This document shows positions 63,815 through 64,000 of a DNA stretch of 64,000 bases, piece by piece. The notes beneath the pieces are model-generated. The model had not been told where the DNA came from. It saw nothing but the letters and a program-made list of their open reading frames with translations, and made no database searches. The position numbers and the translations under genes are program-made. This stretch comes from Nostoc sp. B(2019) (GTDB lineage Bacteria > Cyanobacteriota > Cyanobacteriia > Cyanobacteriales > Nostocaceae). Location: positions 186,001 to 250,000 of the forward strand of contig NZ_WVID01000003.1 of assembly GCF_010091925.1 (NCBI RefSeq), read 5' to 3'. Positions within the stretch are counted from its first letter, which is position 1. Each line of letters starts with the position of its first letter.

Positions 63815-64000
63815 TAGAACTCTGGCTTTTTACCCCAACTATCTCGCCGATTATCCTCTCGCGGTTTGGCTTTATTGACTCTGAGTTGACGGCCCATCCA
63901 TTCTGCACCATCTAACTCGGTGATAGCAGCGTCTTCTTGGGCATCTTCATTCATCTCAACAAAGGCAAAGCCACGCATCCTGCCTGTTTCGCGGTCAGTA
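63815..64000 (-). CDS. RRM RNA-binding protein, C-terminal part (cut by window edge)
   Basis: The minus strand from 64000 encodes TDRETGRMRGFAFVEMNED, the RNP1 motif of a cyanobacterial Rbp-type RRM protein, then ELDGAEWMGRQLRVNKAKPRED and a short basic tail. Such single-RRM proteins bind RNA and are often cold-induced or place thylakoid mRNAs. The 5' half is outside the window. The last few codons and the exact stop (63815 or about 63802) are uncertain by one base; the glycine-rich tail of many Rbps is absent. Confidence 0.88.

Overview
The window comes from a filamentous, probably heterocyst-forming cyanobacterium (Nostocales; Nostoc, Calothrix or a relative). The evidence is the many GCGATCGC (HIP1) octamers, heptanucleotide tandem repeats between genes, an fbp-tal-zwf-opcA cluster of the Nostoc type, a complete cyanobacterial nitrate-assimilation region, and cyanobacterium-specific genes such as ndhM, narM and a NrtC with a fused sensor domain. 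The sequence is AT-rich with long intergenic spaces. I saw no tRNA, rRNA, CRISPR array or intact transposase.

Layout. 1-6.8 kb: a Ser/Thr kinase cut by the window edge, a lipoprotein plus a hypothetical protein, a methyltransferase, an ArnT-like membrane glycosyltransferase, a MarR regulator and a Uma2-type nuclease. 6.9-10.6 kb: a minus-strand accessory cassette of nucleotide and base chemistry (membrane-anchored dCTP-deaminase-like protein, MazG pyrophosphohydrolase with an extra domain, DUF1643 protein, thymine-pyrophosphorylase-like protein). 10.8-18 kb: a decayed copy of the acs 3' end, a TPR protein, an orphan antitoxin-like gene, acs, three or four accessory genes and a REC-LuxR regulator. 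18-21.7 kb: gene-poor, with a strongly folded RNA candidate, a perfect hairpin and ndhM.

21.7-28.2 kb: a signalling block made of a PP2C phosphatase, a CHAT-FHA protein, a hypothetical protein and an FHA-PrsW membrane protease. 28.6-47.2 kb: the nitrate region. On the minus strand lie nirA-nrtA-nrtB-nrtC-nrtD-nrtP-narB, followed by psiE and narM. Divergent on the plus strand are a Rieske protein, a HEAT-repeat protein, a small antitoxin-like gene, the LysR activator ntcB and a TrpD-like gene matching cnaT. Nitrate would enter through an ABC transporter, an MFS permease or both, and be reduced by NarB (with NarM) and NirA. A textbook NtcA promoter lies upstream of nirA.

47.2-57.7 kb: a PF10118-type protein, a metallo-beta-lactamase-fold protein lacking its metal motif, panD, ppa, a lone sugar-type ABC permease, a GIY-YIG protein, an EamA transporter, then cobB/cbiA with a BtuCD/FecCDE-type permease and ATPase. 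57.7-63.4 kb: fbp-tal-zwf-opcA, which joins FBPase and the oxidative pentose phosphate pathway and supplies NADPH in the dark and in heterocysts. The window ends inside an RRM RNA-binding protein gene.

The most interesting items are the nucleotide cassette at 6.9-10.6 kb, the structured RNA near 18.1-18.3 kb, the FHA/CHAT/PrsW block, the two nitrate transporters in one cluster, and several paralogs that have lost catalytic residues.
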